Shown here in pieces: positions 12,824 through 27,153 of a stretch of DNA of 64,000 bases. The stretch's first letter is position 1. Each line of letters starts with the position of its first letter. The notes under the pieces are model-generated. The model saw only the letters and a list, made by a program, of their open reading frames with translations. It did not search any database and was not told the origin of the DNA. The DNA is taken from contig BROE01000020.1 of the NCBI GenBank assembly GCA_036571765.1, positions 13,758,918 to 13,822,917 on the forward strand, written 5' to 3'. Source of the stretch: Plecoglossus altivelis. Its lineage: Eukaryota; Chordata; Actinopteri; Osmeriformes; Plecoglossidae. The position numbers and the translations under genes are program-made.

Positions 12824-14980
12824 ACATGTGTGTGTATGACGGTGTGTGTGTGTGAGCACTTGTGTGTGTGTGTATGTGTGTGTGTGTGTTTGTGCGTGCA
12901 TGTGTGTGTGTGTGTGTAAGCATGGAGCCACAGGCGAAGCGAGGACAACGCTGCACTGACAGGATTGTTTGTTAGCCCCCTCGCTCTGTTCTCCATGCCG
13001 CACAGCCTCCCTGGAGAGACAGGAGAGAGACTCCTGCGCTCCTGTCTCTCCCCAGGCCTGGCAGGGACAGGGAGCAGAGCTGCGAGGGCTAGGGAGACGA
13101 AATGAATGCTAGAACCTTGTGAAGGATACCATTAGGAATGAGGAAACATAGACCGATAAGGTTCCAGCCACTTGTGAAGGTGGCACAAGGATGTCTTGTA
13201 ACTAAGCTGTGCTGTGTGATAGTCAGCCTTGTAGTGACCATAGTGACTAGCAAAGATTCCATGTAATAAGGAGGTGGGGACATGATGTGATTCTCACTGG
13301 AAAATGTAAGTACTGAAAGGCTCTGTGTAACATTTCCCTAGTCTTCCATCAGCTGTAGAGGCTTTCCAGCCAGGGCTTGACCCAGCTAGCACCCCAGTGT
13401 CAGGAGCAGGTTAGACTGGCTGCTGGAGGCCTGGCTTTGGAGAAAGATGTCATCTGTCTACATACTAAACTAGGTTGAGTTTGGCCATTATGCAGATTCT
13501 CCTCTGTTGGGGATTGGGAGTGTGCATGTCCTTGCGAGTGAGTGTTTACGGTACAGGTGTGTGTATTGAGGAGTCTTTGTAATGAAAAATGACTGTGTGC
13601 TCTGCAATCCCTACCTGTCTCCTATGGCGGTGCACTGGCTTTGACTAATGGGGACAGAGAGAGAGAGAACTCTCTTTCCCAGGGGCCTCGGCTGGATCCG
13701 CGGGATGGGAAGAAATGGGCCTCCTCATTACCGGCATCTTAGTGAGTAATCACCACACTCTGCCGTCCTGGCCTCTTTACAACCTGAGACTGCATCTGTT
13801 GAACGAAGAGGAAACAACAAAAGAACCTTGTCTTGAGAAGCAGGTCCTGCTGTTGACCCCAGTTAACCTGCAGGCCCCTGAAGAGGGAGAAACAGGAGGA
13901 CCCCTCGGTGGAGGGAGGGATACCTGTAGTAATGGGGGAAGAGAACCCTCTCAGCTCCCCACCATACAGACGACACGTTCTGGGTCCCTCGAGTCCTCAT
14001 TTGTGTTCGATTGCTTCTCCTTTTATCTCCTCCTAAATTGCGAACAGGATGCCCAGATCAGAGGACAGGGACAACTTGCGAGGCAATGAAGTGTTAGTGT
14101 TGCAATTAGTGCAGCTCCGGCTACTGAGCCCATCTCTCTTAACACCTGTATTTCATTACAAAGCTGGTTCCTTTCGTAGTTTAAAGCCCTTTGATGTGTC
14201 CTACTAGCTTGGCACCGCCAGATCAATTGCAAAATGAATATTAGTCTGGTACCTCTCAGCTCGTTTTTCATATCCAATGGGCGCTGTCAACACGCACAGA
14301 CCAATGTCAAACGTCACCTTGACCGTTGATGAAACTGCGCCCTTCTGTACAGTCGTGTCATTAGGCCCACCCTCTGTTGGATAAACAGACGTGATTGGCC
14401 CGGCGCTTTCCATGCCGGAGGGAAATCTGTTTGAATGGGAAGGTGGCCAGACCCATCTGCCAGTCCAAATAAACCATGAGCTTGCAGATTGGTCTGGTTC
14501 CCAGGCTAGTATCCTGGAGCCTTTTTCCTCCAAGCCCCTTCGTTATTGTAATTTTCTTTGGGACGCATCAGGGTTTTGAAGGAAAAATCAAAAGTGGTCA
14601 TGTGGTTGGCTCTTCTCACAGCAGGGAAGAGCTCTCCTATTCTTTCTTCAGCCTCTTCCCCCAGAGGATGGGCGCAGTTAAAGACGGGGCAGAGGAGTCG
14701 TTAGTCCTCCTCATTGTTGCTTGGAATGGTGGCTGATTGGGTTGATTTGTGGCCTAGAACACAGCCCTGCTGAAATGGAGAGAGACAGTGTTCTGCATGT
14801 TTAATTAGAGCTTTCGGGCAGTAATGAGTCAGAAAGACGTTGCAAGCGGGACAGTAAAAAAAGAGGACAGAGTGAGAGGAAAGCTATTTTGAAACTAACA
14901 GCTTTAGACTTTTAGACTAACCCTAGTGAAATGTGATTGGAGCGCCTCAACCGATTACTCAAATTCGATCTGACAAACAT

Positions 14981-15011
<31 letters not shown>

Positions 15012-18000
15012 CGTATCTCTCTCTCTCTCGCCGTATCTCTTTCTCTCTCTCTCGCCGTATCTCTTTCTCTCTCTCTCGCCGTATCTCTTTCTCTCCTGCT
15101 GTTCATCCCCCCTCCCGCCCTCCCAGGTGTCGGAGCTGAAGTGTCGCTCTGCCGTGGGCAGTATCCTGAGTGAAGGCCGGGCCGGTCCCAGCGAGGAGAT
15201 GCTCCAGCTCTATCAGAAGATGGGCTTCCAGATCTTCTCCTTCCCAGAGGTCACCCACGTTGTCACCACCTCCTTCCCCCACAGGACGCCCCTCTCCGTG
15301 CTGCTGGGCGTGAGGCGGGTCTACCCTCAGCTGCAGCGCTACATCAAGGTACGGAATGACCACCGTCCCCTGACTGGATCAGACCGTGTTTTCAACATCT
15401 GTTCTGAGCTAGCACCATCTTCCCTATAGCCCCTCTGGAAGTATCGTTGACTCATTCCAATGTTACCTGTCTCGCTTGCTCCCTAGAAGCATCCTGCATT
15501 TAGAAAACAAGAAAAACACATTTGCTGCACGTACAATACCATTGTCTGATCACAACACTGATGCCAACACCAGTGACTTCTGAGGGAAGTCGCTCTTGGA
15601 AAAGCAGCTCCCAGTGAGTGGTGAGGTGATGCAGAGTGGGGGTGAAATGGTGAGTGGGGATGTGTCTCATTACCGCGGCCTGTCTGTGGTGCTTTCTCTG
15701 CTACCCAGACACCTGAGAGATCTCACATGCACTGCTCTAACAGATGGCTCTGTGTTAGGGCTGGTTGTTTACGTTTGATAATAGTCGTAGACCAATGGTT
15801 CATGAGAGAGGAAAAAGTCCTGGGGCCGGGAGAGAGAAATGTCCCCATGTCATTAGCCTGGGGGACAGAGAGACGGGGTGAAGGACACAGAGGAGGAGGA
15901 AGGGGGGGGGGGGGGAGGAAGTCGGGAGCCAAGGAGAAAGACGAAATCCCTGCGTTCCTGTCAGCAGCTTGTATACGCTCGCTAGGCGCAACCCTGAGGC
16001 AGCTGGGAAAATGAGTCATGTAGGAGGGTTTGTTGAGAAGCTTTAATTATACAGCGTGGCTGCACAGGTGGCATCGCCGTGGGATGTCTTTGCTTGTCCA
16101 TTTCTAGTTAACAATAGAAATGTTTAAAGAAACGGAGAACACATCCATTGATTCACGATGTGATCGATGATCAGAAAGAAGGAACCTGAGATTAGCCTCC
16201 CCCACTTTTCTCGTAGGCTGAGATGAACCACAGCACCAACCCCAGTCCCAACCCTGATGTTGTTTTTAGGGTTGAGATTAGGGCTAGCATTTAGAAGACC
16301 CAAACTCTCATCCTCCAACAGGCATAGGCTGAGGTATGGTAGCATGGTGAGAGAAATAGGATAAGGGTCACAGTGAACTGGAACTCAAACACTAACCATA
16401 ATCCTATTCTTAGTTTTTCTTTGCTCTCTCAGTAACCAGTAGTTAATACAGTAACATCTTGAGACTAGCGAAGTAGAGTTGTGCAACTCAAATTTTAATG
16501 TCTACCCCATTTGATGATACTCCATACTCCATACTACACAACTATCAATAAAAGCACATCCATGTTTCCTAGATTGTACTCTTTGCCACAGTGAGTAGGC
16601 GTTAAGGAAGTGAACGCTCTATTGCTTGCTGCTAAAGTGTATCTTTGTGAGCATCAGGCTTTTAAGAGACATGTGATCTGGTAAAGGGAGGAAGCCAATG
16701 TTTTCATGGACAGAAAGTATGTCATCTGAGTTAACACAGCTGTATATCCGTGTACCACAGTGTCCCTGTGTTTCTGTGATGGTCTGCAATCTCAGAAGGC
16801 AGTGGGCTGGATGCTGTTTAATCACGTGTCTTGCTCTCCTTACGTTGTTTACCTTTGTAATGGTGTCCACCCAGTGTGTCATCTCCAGTGTGGGAGAGCA
16901 TGGCCGTGTATGACCACACCAGTGCGGGAAACGACGCCTATGGTCAGTTTTCTCTGAAGTGTCATCAGGCGTTCTCCTGCTCGAGTGTTGGTTATCTGGA
17001 GGGGCGCCCAGACCGTGCCGCCCGCCCTCACACCCCCCCCCCCCGGGACCAGACCTCGCAGCGAAATATTCAAAATACATTCACCATTAGAATAATTCTT
17101 CATTTATTTCTTGTGATGCATTATTCATGAGAAATATTTGGGCTTGACTCAGGGCGGAGTCACCATGACCCAAGCACGCGTCCAGAAGGAGTTATTAGAA
17201 GAGAGGAGAGTATTAGGGTTGGATAAAACATTTTATGAGGGTGCTAGGCGATCCCCATGGTTACACATCCGCACTAGCCTGACCATCCTCCCTGGGGATG
17301 AAGCAGTGGGATGGAAACCTGGTTCTACTGAATTTCTAATGAATGGCTCATAAACCAGATTGGTAGAACGTTTGGTTGGACTGTAGTACTAAGTCAGTTA
17401 CTGCAGATTGTGGGAACTGATGTCGCTATGACCGCACCAGTGAACCACTTCCCCTGATGTGTCAGCCTTTTTACCACACGCTCTTCCATATCTGTGACCT
17501 GTACCTCAGGCTTATTTCTATATGTAGATAGGTGGACCCTGCTCCATTCTGCAATGTGAACCAGAGGCAGTTTGGTGGAAAACTGTCTTTTCCATGACGC
17601 TAGGAAACCCCTCTTCCTTGCATAAGTTTCATACAAATTTCAAATGTTAGCTAACATTTGTTTCACACGCTTCACACCGCTTTGTTGTCTGATTTGTACT
17701 GAGGCGAGGCAGCGATTGGTCCAGATGGGCCAGCTACTGGCCAATCAAATTGACTGACACACTTTTTTTTTACTGGCTCCGGGCCGTCGGGCCATTGCTT
17801 ATGTCGAACGCTGTCCCACTGAAACTCCAGTCCGATTGACTGTGTTATTACAGGTCTTGTATTATCTAATACACCACAGGTGTAACGTCTGCCCCAGATG
17901 CTGTCGTCATGACTCAGTAACCAGGGGAGGGAGCAGATGAATCAGAAGGGCCCTCTGCCATGCTGGAAAGGTCAGAGCGCTGACATGGACAGGTTCGGTT

Positions 18001-21000
18001 GGACAGGTTCGGTTGGACAGGTTCGGTTGGACAGGTTCGGTTGGACAGGTTCGGTTGGACAAGTCCACAGGACGCGGTTCCACAGTTGTGATGTAGCTTT
18101 GGGTTGATGAGCTGCACGAAGCCTCACGTCATCCACTCCATCTCTCATCTGCTGCGATGGTTCACAGCCGTCTTTTACGATAACGGCTCAAAATAAACAA
18201 CGAGATGTTGTGTATGGTCGTCGTTTCTAGTTTGTGTACGGGTCACCGGTGTCATTGTGTCACTTGCCAGTGTTGCTTCCTTTACTCACGTTCCCTCTCC
18301 AGGGGTCAACCTCGCTGTAGCCAGCTACGCCACAGAGATGCAACCGGATTGTACTGGTGGGAAGGATTTATGATCATTTATTTACACATGGAAGATCATC
18401 TAGGCCGCGCAGTCTATCAAAGTGATAAATACCGAGTAGCAGGACTTTTCTAACGAGCTGTTTTGGTCTTGAAATGGCTTCTCATGCGAGATGCCAGTAA
18501 ACCCAATTGAAATGCACGTGCTGTCTGAATGCTGCAGAGCGGTTGTGGCTACAGTGAGGTGTGTGATATAGCGTGCAGAGCGCGGTGTAGAGTGTCCCCC
18601 ATGGAGAGACCTTTCCAGCGCTGCTCATCTGCATTTAGCCTGATGTCTGACACAGTCTTTGAGTGGGCCTGATATTTGGCCACCCACACCATTGGCCAGC
18701 CCTAATGTTTACTGTCTGCTCTCTGCCTTTTATGAGACAAGCATGCTCGCAGCCAGACCTGGCATCTTGAGACACTGTTATGGTGGGGGCGGGCTGTGTT
18801 GGGGAGGGGATGGGGGGGGGGGGGGGGGGGGGGCAGTGTTGACATTCACACACATCTAAGGGCCTCTGAAACTCTGGCGACTAAACATTTGTTTGCTGCA
18901 GGGCACTGAGGTGTCTCACCAGTGCTGAGACTCTGAGCAGAATTTAAAGTTAGTTTTTCTTTTGAGACTTTTTTTGTGTGTGTGACTTTATATTATATTT
19001 TATTTTTTTGTGTGTGACTTTTCCAGATGATTGTCACCTATGGTATGCGGTACACCTGCAGCGTTGCCCAGACAGACGCCCACTGTCTGATACAGCCTCA
19101 TCAGCAGGACCAGGCTGGGCTGGCTGCTGGCTTCCTGGGTCACACTCTCACCCCAGCACAGCTGGTAGTCTGCAGGGCCTGCTCCACACTGGGGAATTCT
19201 AGCCAATAGGAACGCAGTTGCAAAGGTCAGGAAAGGACAGTGGGTGGGTTGGATAGCCAGAGATAGATGGATAGACAGGGCTGTGTGAAGTCTTTACTCC
19301 TAAACTTTAGGTTTGATTTATCTTGGCCTACCAGTTAGAGTGCTTATTATTCTAAATCGAATCTAAATATAACTTGACTTGGAGAAGTTTGAGGATGTAT
19401 TGTATGACTTGCCAAACATGTATAGTGAGGAAATTCTTTTTGTTAGCACATTGTAATGAGCCATACTAACAGTACCACCACACAGTGCTCTCCTGCCATC
19501 ACAGAAGATTTTCATTCAATACAATGGTGTTGTTAGAACAACACACTAAGGAAGATAAAAGTACCTTTTCATTGGTCAATAGTCAAACGTGATTGGCGTT
19601 CTTCCAGTTGGACTCCAAAATCATCTTCCTTCAATTAGGCACGAGGTATTTCGAGAGGACTCAGTCTGAAATGACAGATGTCTAAAGAAGGAGACAAACA
19701 GATATGTGTGATATATGTGTGTCCCATGTTTCCGTTCCCCGGCGAGCAGCACCAGATTGATGACACTTCCTCTCCTTGTCTCCCGCCCCTCTTGGTTCAT
19801 CTCACAGAGGAAAGCCTCAGATAAGATATCACCATCATCTTGTCTAGAGCCGCGTAATCCCAGGCTCAGACCTGCCTTCTGTTGCCCTGCAGTGAACTAG
19901 TGGAAGACACACACGCCTCAACAGGCTGCTTGATACCTGATTCTATTTTCAGCTGTACGATAATATTTGATTGAATTTTGTTGATTTCACCGGCTTTGCC
20001 CTGAAGTGTTTAGAACATATGGGCTTATCAGGATGTGAAAAAGCTCAATAAAGCAATATGGTGATTGCTTAAATTTTCAAAACAGGCTCGTTCAGTATAC
20101 TGTAGTTAGCTAGCTGTAATTAGAACTGAGAGCATTGTATTACTCTCGACAAATGTGTTCTTATAATATAATATATTCAGAGATATTTTTTGTTCTTCTT
20201 TACACTCTCCACCAGGTAGTGTTACAGCAAGTGTGTGTATGTGTGTGAAAGCAGGCAGGATTGGTTCTGTCTGGTCCAGCCTGAGTCTGCCGGTGCTGGC
20301 TGAATGACAGCCAGACCCCTTTCAACCACATGGGGCTGAGGACAGCTTGCCAGTCAAGTGCTCAAACATGACTTTTGTACCCGGGCCACTGGGAACCTGG
20401 AGACATTTGTCAACGCCAAATGTCACATTAAAATATGATTGATCCAATCGAGATTTTATTCTGAACTGATGTGGCTCTGAATTAGGATAAGGCAGCAGGG
20501 TGCAGCAGCATATTAAGAGCCCATTTGCGTGGGAGACAGCTGGCCATAGCAATCACTCCTGGATGTAGAGGTCCAGTGGAATGTTACAAAGGATAAGATG
20601 TCTGGGATCAGCAGAGGGAGAGGGAATGGGAAAGAGAGATAGAGAGAGGCATGGGCCAGGACTTGTGTCAGGCACATGGGGAGTGGCTGCGGTGTGAGAA
20701 AGATATGTTCACTGACCAAGGTGTAAATGAAAAAGGACACTGACCTCTGAGGTGAGAATGAAGTGAGAGATTTCCTGTGCCGTCCATTCCTCCCTCTCCC
20801 ATCTACGCACACTCACTCTCTCGCTGTCTCTCTCTCTCTCTCTCCCTCTTTCTCTCGTTATCTCAGCTCATTCCAGACTATCTTGTTTCTCTCTGGATGT
20901 GGGAATTCCCTCACTCTTGGTGGTCGCGAGGACGATGGTAAACATCAACGCTACGTGACCCTCAGAAAGAACGCCCCACCCTTTTTCGACTTCCACCTGT

Positions 21001-24000
21001 GTTCCGCGGGCTCATGGATACTCCCCAGGTCGTTATTTCAAGTGGAGGAGTCAGACAGTCACCCTTCGCATGGATATTAGACATGTCAGAGTTCCAGACC
21101 CCTCAGTGAATAATATCAACATCTCAAGTCTGAAGAGCTCACTTGATAGTCTTGATACATGACAGGGCTGATGAAGTGCAGTCTTCTCTTCAGCGCACAA
21201 GCATGAGTGGGGGGCTCCCATCGCTCTGTGGCTTGAGCACATACTAGAGGGGAAACGAGGGTCTAGTCTGTCCCCCCCCACTCAAGTAGCCCTCCACATG
21301 CCCAGCCGCACATCTGATAGCCAGACACGTCAGCTACGCTTCGCTCCACCCTCCCCCGCCGTGCTCTCTCTAGGTTTTGTATTGGCGGACTGTTTGTCAC
21401 TCTTCACTGTCTGCTGCCATGCACTGTATGCATAGCTAAGCTTCCAGGTAGCACAAGTGTCAATAGTGCTATCATAAACAGCCCTGTGTGGTGTGCAGAA
21501 TAGGGAAGGGAAGTTAGTAGACTGGCCCTTCTGCGTGTGTTTCAAATGATGCGTCTCCTTCTTTCTATTTCTCTCCCTCTCCCCCTCGCTCTCTCCCTCT
21601 CGCTCTCCCTCTCTTTTGTTTTTCATTCTCATTAACGCTGTTGGATTCTGTTTGTCACCCTTCACAGTGTAATGTCTGGCATCACTACAGCGGTCTGAAC
21701 ACACAGCCTCAGCACGAACAAGTGGGGTTGTGATGTCTCTTGTTGTTGATGTTCAATTCTAATGCAGTCTACAATCTTCCAAATGAAATGAGATTTATAT
21801 AAGGTTGCGCTGACCCTGTGGTCGCTATGCATCGTGACATATTACATGTCAAAATCGAAATATGACTGACAGTCTGAACTGGTTGTGATGGTGTGGGATA
21901 GTGTTGAGGTTCCCTCGGCACACAGCCTCAGTCTGCCTCAGTCTGTTGCCATGTTTCCAAAGGCAGGGGTAGATGTTTGACCGTGCGTGAGCCTCCTATG
22001 GAGAGGCTAACAGACCGCAGCTGTGCTGCAGGAAGCCACGCTCAGCCAGAGAAAATCTTACAACTCCTAACAAGCCAATTGCATCATCTGCGTGTAATAT
22101 TCTTCCATGTCAGTGTTGTGTAATCAGGTACGTTTCCGCACAGCCGTTGTTTGGATCATGATGATAAGAGTATATAGTACTGAGTGGTAACACACACACA
22201 CACACATAAGACCATAGATTACCTTACTTTTAGACCAACCATGTCGCTGTGGCTAGACAGCAAGGTACCCTTCTTACTGAGATACCAAAATAAGTTGAAT
22301 TCATGGGAGTGTCTGCAGTGTTCTCTTGAGGGGTCTGCAGGAAACCAATTCAGACGGCAATTTGGAAGCAGTCGAGTATGAGTCCAACTGGAGGCTGTGT
22401 AGCCACTGACAAAGCCACCGCGAAGCCCTGTGCTTTAGCTACAGAACACAGCAAAGACAAACAAGCTAAAGACTTCGTTTTATTCAGGTCAGTGCCTTTC
22501 TAACATCTCCGTGTCCTTGTGTTGGCCTATATGGTGAGGCTGGTAGAAGTGGGTTGGGCAGGAGTTGTTTTGTCATTTAAGTAAAAAGTCCATTTTGAAT
22601 GGTAACCATACTATTAGACAGATGCTGTCAGAGACCCCTGTGTGGAATACCAGGGAAATTTAAGTTTAGCTGCACTGAAAACGTTGCTCTCTTTGCCTCC
22701 AGGGGCTTAAAGGACAGAAGAAGAGAGACGGACAAGTGAATACCGACACATGCAGGAGTGCGGAAGAGAGGGGGGGAAAGAGCGATAGAGGAGGAACAAG
22801 AGAGATTTAGCGAGAGAAGAAGACAATCTGTCTTGAGCCGTGCCTATTCTGGTGTCTTCCTCAGATTGAGCGGTGCATCCCATAATCTTAGGCATTACAG
22901 TAATTACGGACGCACGGTCCACTCATGTGTCACCAGACCCTTGATTTAGACTCTTGTTCATGTGGAGGACCAGCCTCGAACGTTGGCCTCCAGTTCTCTT
23001 CTCATCTCAGACGCCGTCAGATAAGTGGCGGCTTGAAGGCATTTCCTGTTAGCTGTCTCACCCTGACTCTGCATTAGAGAAGTTTAACTCCAGAAAGCCC
23101 TCTTCAATGACACCATTAGTCAGCTGAGACAATGTGTGTTATTAAGGACAGCTTCATGCCACCATGCGTGCTCTTCCTAATTGCCGTCCGCTTTGTTGAG
23201 TCCAGTGTCCTGTTCACTGTCACCGGCGAGCGAAAGGGGTCGTTTTGGGTGCTGATTGTTGTCTTCCGTGTCAATGTCAACATCAGTCACTTGTCAGAAC
23301 CCTCCCTCAGCCCCTGAACTGCCTGTTTTTGACTGCCTGCTTGCTCTCTCACTCTCTTTCCCTCTCTTATGGGTACTTTCCTCAAATCAACTTTTCACAA
23401 AGCCTTTTCTTAGAAATCTTTCCGCTGGGTTTTTCTTTTGGTGTCCTTGTCGTGTGTAGAAGATGGGAACCCTGTCTTTCTCTCTTTCAAATCCTTCCTC
23501 TGCTGCTGACCTGGCCAGCAGTGAACTGACATGAGTGTAGTTTTCTGAAGTCAAACCCACTGTAGTCTCTCTCTTTCAAGGTCACAGTGATCTTGGGAAA
23601 CAATCAAGTCAGTGTTTGTATACTACGTGTGTCACTACTGGGAGCAGAAGTCTTGTTTTACAGCTAAATAAGCATGTTTTAATTTATTTATCTGAACACA
23701 TATGGGGTGTGTTTGTCCTGAGCAACTGTGCAGCTGTTCCACCCCAGGCTAGGAACCTGGCTTCCTCAACTCTCGTTCATCAGCTCCCATGAGGAAGCTG
23801 GGAACATGCAGTCTGGACACAGAAGCAGCCTGGACACAGTAACAGCCTGGACACAGTAACAGCCTGGACACAGTAACAGCCTGGACACAGTAGCAGCCTG
23901 GACACAGAAGCAGCCTGGACACAGCAGCAGCCTGGACACAGAAGCAGTCTGGACACAGAAGCAGTCTGGACACAGCAGCAGCCTGGACACAGCAGCAGTC

Positions 24001-27000
24001 TGGACACTGAAGCAGCCTGGACACAGTAGCAGCCTGGACACAGTAACAGCCTGGACACAGTAACAGCCTGGACACAGTAGCAGCCTGGACACAGCAGTAG
24101 CCTGGACACAGAAGCAGCCTGGACACAGCAACAGCCTGGACACAGTAACAGCCTGGACACAGTAGCAGCCTGGACACAGTAACAGCCTGGACACAGTAGC
24201 AGCCTGGACACAGTAGCAGCCTGGACACAGTAACAGCCTGGACACAGTAGCAGCCTGGACACAGCAGTAGCCTGGACACAGCTACAGCCTGGACACAGTA
24301 ACAGCCTGGACACAGCAGCCAAGACACAGCCTAGGATAGTGAGGCTGTGTGGAACTGCTAGTCCTACCCAATGAGAGAATAATAGACTCATACAATCACA
24401 AAGCTCCCAGTCCATTTAAATGAGATGTAAGGATACTACTTCTCCTCCTGGGCCATAATGATAACCATGGCTTTTTTTTCTCTCTTCTTTTCTCCATATA
24501 CCGAATGTTTTCATGAATACACAAAGGACTTAATTGGAATGTGTATCTCAGCATGTCGTGTTGTGCACATAATAAACTGCCTGGGACCTGTTCCTGTCTC
24601 TGGCTAAGGGGAGCTCACTGCCAGCCAGTCGGCTCAGGGTGCGCTGGACATGCAGAGGGAGCGTCCGCGCGTCCGGCTGCAATCCATGGAGAAGCCGTGG
24701 ACGGCGGATGACGAGAGGGGTTAGGTTTACCATCCCCCGTAATTATCCGACATGTGCCAGTTATCGGTTATCAAACATGTCAGCATTTTGTCCGGGAGAG
24801 ATACTGTAGTGAGAGGTTACGCTAAAAAGGGAATCTGTATTGTGTGTGTGTGTGTTTGTGTGTTTGTGTGTACATGTGTGTGTGCACGTGTGTGTGCGAG
24901 CGAGCGAGTGAGCGTGAACATGAGCACCAGAGCCTGAGGTTGTATGCAGGGTATGTGAGACTAGCTGAGCTGCACCTGCAGCAGCTGTTTGTCCTCAGTC
25001 ACGACGTATCCCCTGGAGACCAGCAGTGTGTCTGTCTGTCTGTCTGTCTCTCTTTCTCTCTCGCTCTCCTTTTTGTCTTCTTTTTTTCCTTACCTGAAAT
25101 AGCGAAACACTTATTAATGAGAAGCCATTATTGTCATCTCATTTCCGGCATGCTCAGACAGAAAAACGGCAAATGAGACACACAGCAAACTGAGAGAAAG
25201 GAACCTGTCAGGGAACATTAAACAATTCAGGGACAATGGTTGTTACCAGGCCAGCCGCCCTCCTCTCATCAGGCTCCTTCTGTGGTGAGCTGTTACCTCC
25301 TCACCCACCTCCTCTTACTGCTGATCACTGTTACATCCTCACCTACCTCCTCTTACTGCTGATCACTGTTACATCCTCACCCACCTCCTCTTACTGCTGA
25401 TCACTGTTACATCCTCACCCACCTCCTCTTACTGCTGATCACTGTTACATCCTCACCCACCTCCTCCTGCTGCTGATCACTGTTACATCCTCACCCACCT
25501 CCTCTTACTGCTGATCACTGTTACCTCCTCACCCTCCTCCTCTTACTGCTGATCACTGTTACCTTCTCACCCACCTCCTCTTACTGCTGATCACTGTTAC
25601 ATCCTCACCCACCTCCTCTTACTGCTGATCACTGTTACCTCCTCACCCACCTCCTCTTACTGCTGATCACTGTTACCTCCTCACCCTCCTCCTCTTACTG
25701 CTGATCACTGTTACCTCCTCACCCTCCTCCTCTTACTGCTGATCACTGTTACCTCCTCACCCACCTCCTCTTACTGCTGATCACTGTTACATCCTCACCC
25801 ACCTCCTCTTACTGCTGATCACTGTTACATCCTCACCCACCTCCTCTTACTGCTGATCACTGTTACAACTCTTGCCAATGAAGGAGACTCCGCTGCATGT
25901 GCCTCGCTGCTTTGCGCCAGCCTCAGTGTACACAAAGCTGACATCATGAGGACCCAGGCATCGCCGCCACACCAAAGATGGTGGACCAGCTTTCCAAACC
26001 ATGTGGAATACTGGCAGAAAAGACGCCGACAGATTTTTGGGGGGGAGGGTGTTGTACTGAAGGTGAATCACCGGCGTAAAAAATGCATGACAGCCTATGG
26101 TCACATGCAGATGTTTTTATACAGTAAAGCCATGAATATTTGATGGTGTTGTAATTACTGCCGGTGTTGTTTCTGCCAACTGGTGTTCTGTACCCTGGCA
26201 GTCACAGAGGAGAGCTCAGAGCTGTCAAACTGGGGTTTGGAGACAGATGGTCAAAGCCAGGATGGAACTGAGTTATATAGAAGTCTGCTGCTTTGCGGAA
26301 TAACGCCTCTGCACTCTGTGAATGCGGCTGCGTGACGCATTCACATATTCATGTATTCGCGAGATCAGTGACTCATTAATTCAATATTATACAAATACAT
26401 TAATACATTTGCTACATGGATATTGAAAGCAGGATGTTCCTGGCGTAGCTGTTTCCTAGCGAAGTATGCAGGACATGCTTTTAGGTGTGAGCTAGACGAT
26501 GGACATGGCAATTAGGGGTGTGTATGTGTGTGTAGAATACCAAAACGCAATGAATGAAAAGTTAATGAGCCTGGAGAAGTGAAGAGATCCACCCCCCCCT
26601 CCCTCTCTGGAAGGGGAGCTGTAGGGTCCAGCCAGTCACAGCTGAAGCCAGAGATTTACTCTGACATTAATGACAGAGTGGAAGGGGGGGGGGGGAGAGA
26701 CACATAAACACACACTGACCGTTCACCCTCGAGCATGTATTTGAACAAACAGCATGGATCAAAGATAACTAAGAAAGGTGCAGAAGCTGATCTTCAATTA
26801 TTCACAATTTCATGCAGAACCTTATTGGAAAATTGCATTAAAGGACCACACCAGTGCGGATATTGCAGTGGTCATGCTGTCTTTCGTTACAAACCCCTGC
26901 CTCAGAATGAATCCTTATCTACCATAGCCCTGCCGAGAGCATGGCTTGAACCAGCAGGTCAGCATCATGAGATCTGTAGTGCAATACTGGATCTTCATGC

Positions 27001-27121
27001 CTGCTGACCTTAATGGATGGTTCATCATCTATGTGGTGTTCTTTCATCTTAAATCTGCCTCCCTGTTTACTTTCTCTTTGTCTCTCTCTCTTCTATCTAT
27101 CTCTCTCTATCTCTGTCTCTC

Positions 27122-27153
<32 letters not shown>

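Noticed and set aside
12624..13003. Overlapping His/Thr-rich ORFs
   Set aside because: Produced by the (TG)n repeat at 12773-12915.
13715..14089. 124-codon plus-strand ORF in tex264 intron 1
   Set aside because: No family features, not phase-compatible with needed exons; tex264 exons 1 and 2 already join in frame.
23749..24415. Three overlapping 159-211 codon minus-strand ORFs with pentapeptide-like repeats
   Set aside because: They are translations of the 15-bp minisatellite in all three frames; unit length divisible by three without stops explains them.
25290..25866. CRISPR-like array
   Set aside because: Direct tandem minisatellite with no unique spacers, inside a vertebrate intron.
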